Source: Salmonirosea aquatica
Lineage (GTDB): Bacteria > Bacteroidota > Bacteroidia > Cytophagales > Spirosomataceae
Assembly (NCBI RefSeq): GCF_009296315.1
Contig: NZ_WHLY01000002.1
Span: forward strand, 558,001 to 622,000
Length of the DNA: 64,000 bases
Direction: 5' to 3'
Under the pieces are notes generated by a model. That model saw only the letters and a program-made list of their open reading frames with translations, did not search any database and was not told the origin of the DNA. The position numbers and the translations under genes are program-made. This document shows positions 6,992 to 15,652 of the stretch, in pieces. The first letter of the stretch is position 1. Each line of letters opens with the position of its first letter.

Positions 6992-8452
6992 CTACTTAGA
7001 CGATATTGAACGCATACGCTCCCGAAACTGGGGCATATTACACTTGGTGAGCCGTTCTAGGTAGTCGCGGCCTTCGGTATCGGTCAGGTTTTCGGGCGGT
7101 TCGCTCAGTACCTCCACCCGAACCACTGTATCAAGCCATTCCCGCGAAACGGCTATTTCCGAACTATGCAGGGTGTCACAGAATTGATTGCCTTCGTCAT
7201 TGATGGCATGGTACGTAATCCGTACATACTGGTTTTTGGCTTGCGCTCTCATCACTTGGTATCGTTTGGTTTTTCGTTGGTTACTGTCTTGGTTGCGGCA
7301 ATGCCGGGCGTGTCGATGGCCGTTGTACTTTTCCGAGCAAAACCGGCTTTGGGAACGTTGGCCGGATATGTCTTTTCCACAGGATGCACACACCCGGATT
7401 TTTAAGGTTTTCGACAAATTTTTATATGAAGGTTCTTTTTCTTCTTTTCCGACTGTTTCACCCAAACATTTAAAGGGTGAAATAGTCGGGTTTTTGTCTG
7501 CTTCACCTTCTATGCAAACCCGGTGAAAAAGTCGGGCTTTTGGTGCTTCCTGAAACAGCCCTAACCACGTGGTATTGATGGCATTGAGCAGGGCATGGCC
7601 ATAGTCGAACGCGTTGGACTTTTTCAATAGCCGGGGTAGTTGCTCCCTCATCTCGTACCGTTGGCTTTTGTCGAATGCCCTCCATTTGTCCCGGTCGCGG
7701 AATAGGCCGTACCGAGCTTGCTCCCGATCGGTCAGTAAATCGAGCGTCGCGTCAATATCCACGAATACAATCTTTTCCAGCACTCCCACCAAGGCACCCA
7801 GCAGCGAGCGCACGGTATCAATTTCCGTAAGGTCGGCCAGAGTCTGGATACCGTAGGATTTCAGCCAGCGCATTTTATTAACCTTGACCTCATACCTCAG
7901 CAGGTTCTTTGCATCGGGTTTTGGTTGCGCGGGATACTCAGTAAAGCTCTGTATCACCTTGTCATAGAGCTTTATATCATACTCATAGAAAGGGCACAGC
8001 CTACCCAGCGACGGACGACGGGCGTTGATGATCTCAAAGGTTTTGTCTTTATAGGCAATCACCGACGTTAGAACTTTCTTGACCGGAAAGGGCAATTCCA
8101 GGTTAACGCCTACCTCTATACCTTCAATGACCGATTGCCCAGGTACCAAGCCAAATTTGGCGGTCAGCTCCTCAATGACGGTGAGTAGTTGATGGTAATG
8201 GAATTGGTCTGAGTTGTGGGTACCCTCATTGCTGTACTTGTGAGTTGATCCCCTCAGCGTCATGGATGAGGTACCATCGGCACGTGGCGTAATCTCAAAG
8301 ACCAGGCTTTTGTACGTGGCCTTCATCACTCCATCAATGGGTTTGCCCGTTCGGGGATTGACCTTGACGGCAAACCGTCCGGTCAATTCGCTACTATCCA
8401 GCCAGGTAGACGGATCTACGCCAAAAATTCTTAAATCTACAGAATCGATCAC
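6992..8452 (-). CDS. Phage/plasmid replication initiator (gpII/X-like) with zinc finger
   Basis: 486 residues. The start MIDSVDLRIFGVDPSTW, then IEGIEVGVNLELPFPVKKVL and LLRYEVKVNKMRWLK, fit the rolling-circle replication protein family of filamentous phages and related plasmids (phage protein II/X type), which nicks the double-stranded replicative form. A C-terminal Cys-rich module follows around residues 353-385 (CASCG ... FCSEKYNGHRHARHC), a likely zinc finger that the short phage proteins lack. ATG 8452 is the first start and is preceded by about 110 bases without a gene. With a VirE ATPase and an integrase, this makes an integrating element that probably replicates through a single strand; that is inference. 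Confidence 0.75.
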   Translation of the reverse strand: MIDSVDLRIFGVDPSTWLDSSELTGRFAVKVNPRTGKPIDGVMKATYKSLVFEITPRADGTSSMTLRGSTHKYSNEGTHNSDQFHYHQLLTVIEELTAKFGLVPGQSVIEGIEVGVNLELPFPVKKVLTSVIAYKDKTFEIINARRPSLGRLCPFYEYDIKLYDKVIQSFTEYPAQPKPDAKNLLRYEVKVNKMRWLKSYGIQTLADLTEIDTVRSLLGALVGVLEKIVFVDIDATLDLLTDREQARYGLFRDRDKWRAFDKSQRYEMREQLPRLLKKSNAFDYGHALLNAINTTWLGLFQEAPKARLFHRVCIEGEADKNPTISPFKCLGETVGKEEKEPSYKNLSKTLKIRVCASCGKDISGQRSQSRFCSEKYNGHRHARHCRNQDSNQRKTKRYQVMRAQAKNQYVRITYHAINDEGNQFCDTLHSSEIAVSREWLDTVVRVEVLSEPPENLTDTEGRDYLERLTKCNMPQFRERMRSISSK

Positions 8453-8557
8453 GGCACTATCGGGAGCAAGTCAGGGGTAATTTGGAGTTGAGGGAGTAAG
8501 GGCGTAGCTTTGTCCTATCCTTGACTGATCATTCAGTGAAGTTTTAGACAATATTCA

Positions 8558-8589
8558 GAAAGCCCGTAGGTACTTACTTACGGGCTTTC
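8558..8589 (-). terminator. Hairpin over the end of the HTH operon
   Basis: GAAAGCCCGTA (8558-8568) pairs perfectly with TACGGGCTTTC (8579-8589). The right arm covers the stop codon of the 147-residue gene (8578-8580), so it ends the three-gene operon read leftwards. Confidence 0.65.
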
Positions 8590-9021
8590 TTTTGCTACGG
8601 GTAGCGGTTTGAGCCGCTGAGGTTGGGCCGGGCCTTTGCGCCAATAGCCGGGCGCGTTGGCTTCGGCTTCATTTAGGATAACCGTCAAAGTCTCCAACGC
8701 TTCAGACAATAAGCCTTCAATTTCATTATAGGTGAGCAGGTCAAATTGCTCTATAATGGACTCATTGTATAGCAAAGAGGCTACTCTTTTTATACAGCTA
8801 TCCGCGTAGGAAAGGCCGGATTTGTGGCAGCGGAGGGAGTTGCTGTAAGGTTGGTGTGGATAATCTTCTAGTATCCTTTCCATCTGAGCGCAGGGTCTAC
8901 GTACCGAGCGTTTCATGCGCATTTGTAGTGCGACGGTTGGCAGTTCATCCAACGCCTTTTGTATGTGGTGAACTTTGGAACGGTAGATTCCAGGAGCAGG
9001 GCATTTGATGAATTTTTTCAT
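8578..9021 (-). CDS. Hypothetical protein, third gene of the HTH operon
   Basis: 147 residues, basic N-terminal half (MRMKRSVRRPCAQMERIL), acidic helical middle (YNEIEGLLSEALETLTVILNEAEA) and a proline-rich end (GPAQPQRLKPLPVAKESP). No family recognised. It overlaps the stop of the preceding gene by 4 bases (ATGA) and is therefore translationally coupled to it. Confidence 0.6.
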   Translation of the reverse strand: MKKFIKCPAPGIYRSKVHHIQKALDELPTVALQMRMKRSVRRPCAQMERILEDYPHQPYSNSLRCHKSGLSYADSCIKRVASLLYNESIIEQFDLLTYNEIEGLLSEALETLTVILNEAEANAPGYWRKGPAQPQRLKPLPVAKESP

Positions 9022-9389
9022 AGTGTATCAGCCCCTCCCTCAGCTTTAAACAAGGTTTTCACCTCTACCAGGCATTCCAATGCATCTTCCAGCAGCTCAC
9101 CGACTAGCACCACATCAGCGGGTCCAAAGTCCTCTTTCCAAAGCACCGCCAATGCCGTGGATACAAACCCATCCGCACAGTAAACCAGAATCTTACCAGC
9201 TTCAACCGGAACCGGGCAAATGCCCATCGGGTAGGCATCAAGCAGGCTCACGACGCTGATAAATAGGGGTAGGTAATCGGTACCAGGGGTAGCGGTTCGG
9301 CTTTCGAGTTCCGGCAGTTCGACAACGGCCAATTCCACGTAGGAGGTCTTACGGTCGAGCATGGATGAAATGAAGGTGCAATTTTTCAC
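9018..9389 (-). CDS. Hypothetical protein, second gene of the HTH operon
   Basis: 123 residues, acidic and largely hydrophobic (YLPLFISVVSLLDAYPMGICPVP ... EDALECLVEVKTLFKAEG). The hydrophobic stretches are too broken by charges for clear membrane spans. No family recognised. It is coupled by 4-base overlaps to the genes on both sides, so the three products are likely made together. Confidence 0.6.
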   Translation of the reverse strand: MKNCTFISSMLDRKTSYVELAVVELPELESRTATPGTDYLPLFISVVSLLDAYPMGICPVPVEAGKILVYCADGFVSTALAVLWKEDFGPADVVLVGELLEDALECLVEVKTLFKAEGGADTL

Positions 9390-9697
9390 GGCTTCATTCC
9401 TCCTTTCCCGGCACTCTTAGCCGCTGAAATTACCTCACTTTTTAGGTAGCGTACTTGGTTGCCAATATGGTGAGGGGTCAAAATCCCGGTTTCAGGCTTG
9501 GACCAGGCCCAAACCGTCACTTTGGACACTTTCAGAAAAGCGGCCACTTCCTTTTGGGTTAGGAATTCATCAGCAGGTACCGAGGGTTTAACGGTACGGC
9601 TGATCTGTTGTAAAGCCTGTTCAAGGCTTGCGAACTTGGAAACGATATAATCGGCTTCCAGGTGTTGAATTTGAGTGCTGACAATGGGCTGTTGCAT
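9386..9697 (-). CDS. Excisionase-like helix-turn-helix protein
   Basis: 103 residues. The second half is a winged-helix/MerR-like HTH of the excisionase type: EFLTQKEVAAFLKVSKVTVWAWSK, then GNQVRYLKSEVISAAK. The N-terminal 40 residues (SKFASLEQALQQISR) are a helix often seen before this domain in Bacteroidetes mobile elements. Such proteins act as recombination directionality factors or local regulators; the role here is inferred from its place one gene away from the integrase. TTAAACGAT lies 16 bases upstream of its ATG and recurs 12 bases upstream of the start at 6894. Confidence 0.75.
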   Translation of the reverse strand: MQQPIVSTQIQHLEADYIVSKFASLEQALQQISRTVKPSVPADEFLTQKEVAAFLKVSKVTVWAWSKPETGILTPHHIGNQVRYLKSEVISAAKSAGKGGMKP

Positions 9698-9793
9698 TGG
9701 GCAAGTGTTTTGTTAAACGATGGCCCAAAACAATACAGTTTTAAACTTGCTTTAAGGTTCGGTACGGTGTACACCTAACTATTTAAAGAAACG

Positions 9794-10480
9794 TTAGGAT
9801 ATTTCTTTTACATCGGGAATCCTGAAACGCTTCTGCTTTTCCTCACTTAATCGTTTATCACTATCGGGGTTGAGGGCTTGGCGTAGATTGTCGGTGCTTT
9901 TTATTCCCGAAAAAGCCTGTTTGAGTAATTCAGAAAAGGCAGTGTAATCTATCTCTCCATCTGATTTTTGAGGAACCTTGATATAACCCTTACTTGCCAG
10001 TTCATACATGATATAACCTAACGCGCGTTGACTTGCAATCCATTCTATTTTTTCTATTTCCGGGCCACTGTCTTGATATTGCTCATGTACCTGATTCAAA
10101 TATTGGATAAAGTCCCAACCACCCAAGTCCTCTCCCAAATTGTCAATTATGCGCAGCCTATCGCTTTCATTGTCTGTGGTCACACTTATAGGCGTAAATG
10201 TATTAGCACTGTAAGTTTTGGCAAAGTGGTAATCAAAACCATTTTCTAACCATTCTTCCAACATCTTAATAGGGGAAAGACTAGTTGCTAAGTTACTGTC
10301 AAGCATGCCTTTATGACTCTTAAGCCATTCTTTCCGAAGGTATTGAATCATTTCTTTCTCATCATCGGATGGAAAGAATGGCTTTATTTTGCCTATGAAA
10401 TTACCATCAAACCTCCCATCATTTTTAAGAGACAAAAGAAGGTTGTAATACTTACCTACATTCGGTTGCTGAGTATTCAT
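9794..10480 (-). CDS. Element protein with RteC-like C-terminal region
   Basis: 228 residues. The N-terminal half has no recognisable domain. The C-terminal part (KIEWIASQRALGYIMYELASKGYI, then DYTAFSELLKQAF and STDNLRQALN) resembles the C-terminal module found in RteC and in many hypothetical proteins of Bacteroidetes conjugative or integrative elements, where it is thought to be regulatory. It lies between the excisionase-like operon and the integrase on the same strand. The assignment is by pattern only. Confidence 0.55.
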   Translation of the reverse strand: MNTQQPNVGKYYNLLLSLKNDGRFDGNFIGKIKPFFPSDDEKEMIQYLRKEWLKSHKGMLDSNLATSLSPIKMLEEWLENGFDYHFAKTYSANTFTPISVTTDNESDRLRIIDNLGEDLGGWDFIQYLNQVHEQYQDSGPEIEKIEWIASQRALGYIMYELASKGYIKVPQKSDGEIDYTAFSELLKQAFSGIKSTDNLRQALNPDSDKRLSEEKQKRFRIPDVKEIS

Positions 10481-10612
10481 AAATCCAAAGATTATTTTGC
10501 TGAGGGAGGATAAAAAGGTGTGGCCGTGGCCTTACCTGGCTAGGAGCCGGGCCGGGTATCGGTCCAAGGGGGCTAGATTTTGCCTAGGGTACCAAAGAAA
10601 GTTTGGTTTGGA

Positions 10613-11914
10613 CTAGTTAGCGATGGCAAAGAAAGGCCGGCTTTGATTCTCCCAGGCATCCGCTATAATTTGGGCGTGTTCTTCTCCCGATAGCTTGATA
10701 TATTTCAGGAAATTGCTTTCCGTCTTATGCCCGGTGAGCTTCATAATTGTTACCGTGGGAATTCTCATCCAATAGGCATTGGTAGCAAATGACCTACGGG
10801 CGGTATGAGTGCTAACGAGTTCCCATTTTTCGAAAGTCTTGGTAATCTGTTGCCCGGCTATGGTCATGGACTTAGATACGGAATCGTTAAGCCCAGTCAA
10901 TCTGCAAACCTCTTTGATGTAATTGTTCATCTTCTGGTTTGATATTGCACGAGGCAACTCACCGTCATACCGTTCAAAAATGGCCTTTACGGTTGGGTGA
11001 CAAGGAATAACTACTTTACCCTTAGTTTTTTGCATTGGCATTCTTATCAGTCCCTTAGCATCTATCATGCTAGGTCTAAGGGTAACTAGGTCCGAAAACC
11101 GTAAACCAGTCCAGCAGCCCACCAAAAACAAATCCCTGACTTTTTCCAATCGCGTATTTTCTGAAAGGTCGTAATCTGCCAGGGATTGCAGTTCCTCAGC
11201 GTTGAGGTAGATGTTTTCAGACTCTTCTTTGAGGGTTTTAAAGTGCAAGCTTTTGTAATCTAGCTTCGTATTTACACCCTCAGCCGTAGCATCATTGAGA
11301 AACGTTTTTAAGGTGCGGATGTATTTACCTATGGTATTGTGTGCAAACCTCTTTTCATTGGTCAGATACCCTTTGAAATCGTTGTAGAATTTTAAATCAA
11401 TGGTATCGAAGTCAAGCGGCCTACGGTAAATCGTTGCAAAGTCTTGTAGAACAGCAAAGACGGTTTTGTACTTCTGGATTGTTTCAGCACTGATTTTTTG
11501 GTCAGTAACTGGATTTTCACGTTCAGGGGCATTCCTGATAAATTCCCGGATGAAGGTAAAAAGGCCGGGTTCCGTAGGAGCGGGTTTCGGGGGTTCGGGC
11601 CTTACGATCTCCAAGAGCCCAGCTTTTAAGGTTTCCTTGCTGAGGGTCTGGCTTGTCTGCAAGTCGATGAATAGCCTTTTGGCTTCCGTTTCGATCCGGG
11701 AAAGAAAGGCATTGATTGAATCCTTACCGGTAGCGGCCACCACATTACGAACCCGGTTTTTCTTTATGTCCCAATGGGCGGGTAAGACCTTCACGCCTGT
11801 ACTGATCTTGATACGGTCGTTATTGAACCGCTGAATAAGGCTGATTGGTTGCTCGGTTTTGGAGTTAGGTTCACGGAGCACGAACGTAACCGAGTTTTTG
11901 GTTTCCTTGGACAT
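10613..11914 (-). CDS. Tyrosine site-specific integrase
   Basis: 433 residues, the usual length for Bacteroidetes element integrases. An N-terminal arm-type DNA-binding region (about 1-100) is followed by a SAM-like core-binding domain (about 130-230) and the catalytic domain. The catalytic residues are visible: Arg272 in GLRFSDL, His370 and Arg373 in HTARRSF, His396 in LTGHKT and the nucleophile Tyr405 in FLKYI. It catalyses integration and excision of the element. It is the rightmost gene of the element, transcribed away from the end at about 12.14-12.19 kb, with a -7 promoter element at 11943-11950 and a strong inverted repeat directly behind it. Confidence 0.95.
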   Translation of the reverse strand: MSKETKNSVTFVLREPNSKTEQPISLIQRFNNDRIKISTGVKVLPAHWDIKKNRVRNVVAATGKDSINAFLSRIETEAKRLFIDLQTSQTLSKETLKAGLLEIVRPEPPKPAPTEPGLFTFIREFIRNAPERENPVTDQKISAETIQKYKTVFAVLQDFATIYRRPLDFDTIDLKFYNDFKGYLTNEKRFAHNTIGKYIRTLKTFLNDATAEGVNTKLDYKSLHFKTLKEESENIYLNAEELQSLADYDLSENTRLEKVRDLFLVGCWTGLRFSDLVTLRPSMIDAKGLIRMPMQKTKGKVVIPCHPTVKAIFERYDGELPRAISNQKMNNYIKEVCRLTGLNDSVSKSMTIAGQQITKTFEKWELVSTHTARRSFATNAYWMRIPTVTIMKLTGHKTESNFLKYIKLSGEEHAQIIADAWENQSRPFFAIAN

Positions 11915-11942
11915 GATTTCAGTATGATGTTTTAGACGCTCA

Positions 11943-11999
11943 CAAATATATTAAAAATCCGTCCCCGAAAAAGGGGTTAGGGACGGATTCGGGGACGGA
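11943..11999 (-). promoter_or_regulatory. Integrase promoter with overlapping inverted repeat
   Basis: TATATTTG (minus strand, 11943-11950) matches the Bacteroidota -7 element TAnnTTTG, 29 bases from the integrase ATG. Just upstream, TCCGTCCCCGAA (11958-11969) and its exact reverse complement (11988-11999) flank an 18-base spacer that itself contains GGGACGGA, a further half-copy. The repeat covers where the -33 element should be, so it is a good candidate for an integrase or regulator binding site. Confidence 0.6.
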
Positions 12000-12130
12000 A
12001 TATCTTAATTTATTGTAATAGCTTTGAATCTGTTTTAATAATCAGTAAAATAAAAATATACCTCACTTGATTAAAAAAGCCGATTTTTCCCCCTTTTTGG
12101 TGAAATGGCAAAAAGTGCAAATTTACTGGG

Positions 12131-12185
12131 TTACAGTCCCGTCCGGACCGCAAAAGCCCCTCAGTTCAAACTGAGGGGCTTTTTC
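12131..12185 (+). other. tRNA-3'-end-like sequence plus terminator: likely right end of the element
   Basis: GTCCCGTCCGGACCG followed by CAAAA and a strong terminator (AGCCCCTCAG / CTGAGGGGCT, 12155-12180, then T run) looks like the 3' quarter of a tRNA gene: T-stem strand, the acceptor strand CCGGACC and a discriminator base. A complete tRNA cannot be folded here, because there is no GGTCCGG 5' strand and the T loop is wrong. Family knowledge: tyrosine integrases commonly insert in tRNA 3' ends and leave such a partial copy. A 17-base near match occurs at 16255. The remaining bases between the integrase and 12432 show no supported gene. Confidence 0.5.
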
Positions 12186-12432
12186 TTTCTCACATGTGCC
12201 CGAATTTTCCAACAAACGGGTACATTCCATATCAGACTTGTGTCTATAGTCTCATTGCTTTTTGTATCATCCAGTCAAGATATAAAAACAATAAGAATCA
12301 GCCTTAAAACTGGAGCGAGGACTATACTATACAAAGTCAATCTCTAGATTTATTTGACCATACATATCGATAACATTTAGATATCTTGTGGCAGTACTGC
12401 ATTTGAAATATTTTATCAGAATTATTAATGGA

Positions 12433-14106
12433 TTAATATTTTTGATTTGCTAAATCTATTGCCATTTGAAGCTGTACATCCTTTCCTATTGCTAAATCTT
12501 CAACCGTTGGAATTACTTGATAATCAGGCATCACTCCCCGATCGGTAAAATAAACCTTTTTGACATCATTGGTATATTTAAGCTTGGGAATTATAACCTG
12601 AATCTTACTATTGGGCAATTCGACCTTGACGGTTTGACCAGAAGTATTCCCATAGTACCCTCCCCCCGTTTCTTCGCCAATGAACACTCCGCGCCCATTA
12701 CTTTTGGCAATGGCGCAAAAGTCAGATGTGGTCGAAAATGATAAGCCATTTATCAGGAAATAAACATTTCCTTTGAAACTGGAATCTTGGGGTTCGACCC
12801 ATCCTAAAAGCGGGTTGTCTGCTAAGGTAAACTTCTTACTATTCGTCTGGATTGAGGAATAATACTTGAACGGGCTTTTAGCGATATACGAATACAAAAG
12901 TGCTCCATTCGTATCCTCACCTCCAGCATTACCGCGTACATCAATGGTCAGATTTTGGATACCCTTCTCCGAAATAGTCTCAAAGGCCTCATCTAAAAAA
13001 TGCTTGAAGTCCTGTCCAGACCTCTTGATTCGGTTTTGGTCGAAGGTCTTGATAGTTAATATGGCTGTGCCATTTTTAGGGTACTGAACATCCAGATCCT
13101 TTGTACTGTTAGTGGAATTTTTTATTTTACATTCAAAATCCGTTGCAAATGCTGCGCTAACGGAAATGTTTTTTATAACACCCGTAAGCGTTTTATATTG
13201 AACTAAAAATGATTCATGATTTCCAAAAATCCAGTTGTAGAGAAAAGGAAAAGCTCCATTGTTATTCAATGTTTGTGCCTTCTTGGTTTCAATACTTCCG
13301 TCCGAAGGCAAGTACCTGAATAATGCACGCTTGATCTGGCCTACGGGCTGACCATTGATGGATAGAATCTCAGTTCCAACCGGAAAATGCTTGTCATTCT
13401 GGCAACTTATCAAAGCTTTCTGATCCACAAAATACAGGTATAGCGGAAACAGCTTAACATGCTCCAAATAACTATTCACCAACAGGGAGGAAATATTGGT
13501 ACCGGTATGACCATCCTGAATCGCACTGGTGATGAAAAGTATTTTTTTTCCAAAATCAAGCTGGGTAAGCGGCTTGTTGATTGAAAGCAAGCAACTGTCC
13601 AGGAGCCTATCCAATTTTTCTCTGTCTTGATAGCGGTACAGGCCAGCATGCTCGCTTCGAAGCGATTCCCTGAAAACCACAAAATCCATGGCCAGCAATT
13701 CGGGCGCAATGAATTTTGTGGAATCAGAAATCCTTGTTAGAACTGAGGTCTTTTCACCAGTAGAAATCCGCGTGAGGCACGTGTCCTTATCATTTAATAG
13801 AATATTGAAATCATACTGTCGACGGGGCTCGACATCAAAAGAGATGGAATCTATATCTGTATAAAAAGTAATAGTTTTTTTAACATCCGAGGGTAAGGAA
13901 AAATAAACATCGGGTTTTATTTCCGGCGATAAATTCCAAATTCCCTCCTGTATTACATACCCATCTTTGATAGTCACGTTTTGCGATGTTGCCCTAATCA
14001 TTGGGAGATTTCCTTGGGATAAACAGGTGGTATTAATTAACAGAGTTAATACTACCAGGACATAGATAGCCCTTACCCATTGTGGGTTGAGTTGAGTGAA
14101 TTTCAT
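12433..14106 (-). CDS. S41-family (C-terminal-processing-type) serine peptidase, secreted
   Basis: 557 residues with an N-terminal hydrophobic export signal (AIYVLVVLTLLINTTCLSQG). The C-terminal half is an S41 domain: LTIDVRGNAGGED, then NGLSFSTTSDF with the likely nucleophile Ser458, and FIGEETGGGYYGNTSG; near the end GVMPDYQVIPTVEDLAIGKD is the usual family ending. The middle (DFVVFRESLRSEHAGLYRY) matches the N-terminal bundle seen in many Bacteroidetes S41 proteins. It probably cleaves peptides in the periplasm. Low GC and the nearby sigma/anti-sigma genes suggest it belongs to the same acquired block. Confidence 0.85.
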   Translation of the reverse strand: MKFTQLNPQWVRAIYVLVVLTLLINTTCLSQGNLPMIRATSQNVTIKDGYVIQEGIWNLSPEIKPDVYFSLPSDVKKTITFYTDIDSISFDVEPRRQYDFNILLNDKDTCLTRISTGEKTSVLTRISDSTKFIAPELLAMDFVVFRESLRSEHAGLYRYQDREKLDRLLDSCLLSINKPLTQLDFGKKILFITSAIQDGHTGTNISSLLVNSYLEHVKLFPLYLYFVDQKALISCQNDKHFPVGTEILSINGQPVGQIKRALFRYLPSDGSIETKKAQTLNNNGAFPFLYNWIFGNHESFLVQYKTLTGVIKNISVSAAFATDFECKIKNSTNSTKDLDVQYPKNGTAILTIKTFDQNRIKRSGQDFKHFLDEAFETISEKGIQNLTIDVRGNAGGEDTNGALLYSYIAKSPFKYYSSIQTNSKKFTLADNPLLGWVEPQDSSFKGNVYFLINGLSFSTTSDFCAIAKSNGRGVFIGEETGGGYYGNTSGQTVKVELPNSKIQVIIPKLKYTNDVKKVYFTDRGVMPDYQVIPTVEDLAIGKDVQLQMAIDLANQKY

Positions 14107-14131
14107 GTTGAGGTTTATTTAATTGTAGATG

Positions 14132-14557
14132 TTAATGAGCAGATTTTCTGAGATAGTAAAAGAAAACAAGGAAACCCGCGGCCGTGCTAAAAGCCAGAAT
14201 TGCAGCAGAATGAATCCCCAAAGGACGTGCAAAGTGAACAAGGGTCAGTCCGATCCCTAGGGCTGTAAATACCGAAACCCATTTCATACTCGACCGACCT
14301 GTCTTTGGTTTTAGAATTGCATTTGCGACCTCTTCAGGTACCCTCAATTCTAGTATCTTATTTTTTAGACGATAGTCAAAAAATTGTTTGACCACTTCTA
14401 AGATAAATAGCAACAGGACACCTGTGGAGAGGAGAGCCAGGCAAATCTTTATCATCTCCTGATCAAAAAATGCCATATGCTCACTCTGGGCCCTCGCCAA
14501 ATAGGGTAATATTGTAAGACAAATAATATACGGTATCTTTTTCATTTTTCTTTTCAT
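14132..14557 (-). CDS. Hypothetical membrane protein
   Basis: 141 residues. A cleavable signal or first span (IICLTILPYLARAQS), then a span at about 37-58 (ICLALLSTGVLLLFILEVV), a cytoplasmic loop, and two more spans (VFTALGIGLTLVHFA; AAILAFSTAAGFLVFFYYL). No family recognised with confidence. It sits between the anti-sigma gene and the S41 peptidase on the same strand with short gaps (46 and 25 bases), so all four genes may form one operon. Confidence 0.6.
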   Translation of the reverse strand: MKRKMKKIPYIICLTILPYLARAQSEHMAFFDQEMIKICLALLSTGVLLLFILEVVKQFFDYRLKNKILELRVPEEVANAILKPKTGRSSMKWVSVFTALGIGLTLVHFARPLGIHSAAILAFSTAAGFLVFFYYLRKSAH

Positions 14558-14603
14558 GATTTATAAGTAATTAGACCGGGCGGTCGCATTTATGTTGCAA
14601 AAA

Positions 14604-15053
14604 CTAGTTGTAATCTAACATTCGCACTTTCATCCTAAAATCACCATACAAATCGAGAACCAAAAACAAGAGCATGCAAACACCCGTGATGCCAACTAGG
14701 TAGGCGAGTATAGGTGTGATAGAATAGATTGCTCCTATCAGTTCGTTTCGAAAAAAATATAGGTTTGAACCAATCAGAATGATACTTATGGCCATGATTG
14801 AGGAAACGAGCAATTTATCCAATCTATCTTCGGATTTGGATTGAAGAAGCTGAGTCATGACAACGTCCTGCAAACAGAAGTCAAATGCAGGTTTAGGCTG
14901 GCTATGCACTCCTTCAAACAATACTGCATATAATTGCGCTTTTCTTTTGCAGTCTTCACAAAGTTGCATGTGTTTGGCCACCCGATCCTCAAGAGTGTCT
15001 TTTTGTAATACAAATTGTTGTATATCATTATCTGAAACATGATCGTCATTCAT
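14604..15053 (-). CDS. Anti-sigma factor with zinc-binding HxxxCxxC motif
   Basis: 149 residues. The cytoplasmic N-terminus carries His28-x3-Cys32-x2-Cys35 (AKHMQLCEDCKRK), the signature of zinc-dependent anti-sigma (ZAS) domains. Two membrane spans follow (LVSSIMAISIILIGSNLYFF and ITPILAYLVGITGVCMLLFLVL). The gene overlaps the sigma factor by 4 bases (ATGA), the classic arrangement in which the membrane protein sequesters its cognate sigma factor. The signal it senses cannot be read from the sequence. Confidence 0.8.
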   Translation of the reverse strand: MNDDHVSDNDIQQFVLQKDTLEDRVAKHMQLCEDCKRKAQLYAVLFEGVHSQPKPAFDFCLQDVVMTQLLQSKSEDRLDKLLVSSIMAISIILIGSNLYFFRNELIGAIYSITPILAYLVGITGVCMLLFLVLDLYGDFRMKVRMLDYN

Positions 15054-15652
15054 AAGGCATCCTTTTTATAAACTAATATCAATTGATCTCTCAACGTTTT
15101 CCTGGCTCTGAATAAATAGCTCTTGACTGTTCCTTCAGGAAGTTGAACAATAGTGGCGATTTCAGCATAACTCAGGTCCTCATGGTGGTAGAGGGTGATG
15201 AGTGTTTTATATACGGGGGAAAGCTTGTCAATTTCTTTGGACAGTATCCTGGAAAGCTCATCATTCATAATTTTTTTTTCAACCAAATTTTCAAATAGCT
15301 CCGGTAGTCCATCCGATTCTTCCTCTACTGCGGATGCGTTAATCAAGTTGTCAAATAGGAATAGTTTCTTCTTCTCCAGGTAGTTCAGGCAGGTGTTGTA
15401 TGTGATCTGCCAAATCCAAGTGGAAAGTTTGGACTGGAATTTGAAACGGCTCAAATTATGGAATACTTTAAGGTAGACGTCTTGTGCGATATCCTTGCGG
15501 TCTTCTAGATTCGGGATCATTTTAAAAATAATTTGGGCTACTATTCCCTCAGTATCTTCAATAATGTACCTGAAGGCACCCGTATCGCCACCTAGCACCC
15601 TGGCTACCAAAAGCTGGTCTGTCAATCTGTTGCCTTTTGTTTCATCCATCAA
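15050..15652 (-). CDS. ECF-type RNA polymerase sigma factor
   Basis: 200 residues. Region 2 is visible in the N-terminal half (FRYIIEDTEGIVAQIIFKMI ... DIAQDVYLKVFHNLSRFKF ... STWIWQITYNTCLNYLEKK) and region 4 near the C-terminus (YKTLITLYHHEDLSYAEIATIVQLPEGTVKSYLFRARKTLRD). It directs polymerase to a stress or surface regulon, held inactive by the coupled downstream anti-sigma factor. Low GC like the rest of the block. No SusCD-type targets are adjacent; the S41 peptidase gene is a possible target. Confidence 0.9.
   Translation of the reverse strand: MMDETKGNRLTDQLLVARVLGGDTGAFRYIIEDTEGIVAQIIFKMIPNLEDRKDIAQDVYLKVFHNLSRFKFQSKLSTWIWQITYNTCLNYLEKKKLFLFDNLINASAVEEESDGLPELFENLVEKKIMNDELSRILSKEIDKLSPVYKTLITLYHHEDLSYAEIATIVQLPEGTVKSYLFRARKTLRDQLILVYKKDAL

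Noticed and set aside
12100-12152. Complete tRNA gene
   Set aside because: The 3' end looks tRNA-like, but there is no 5' acceptor strand, D arm or anticodon arm, and the T loop lacks TTCRA.
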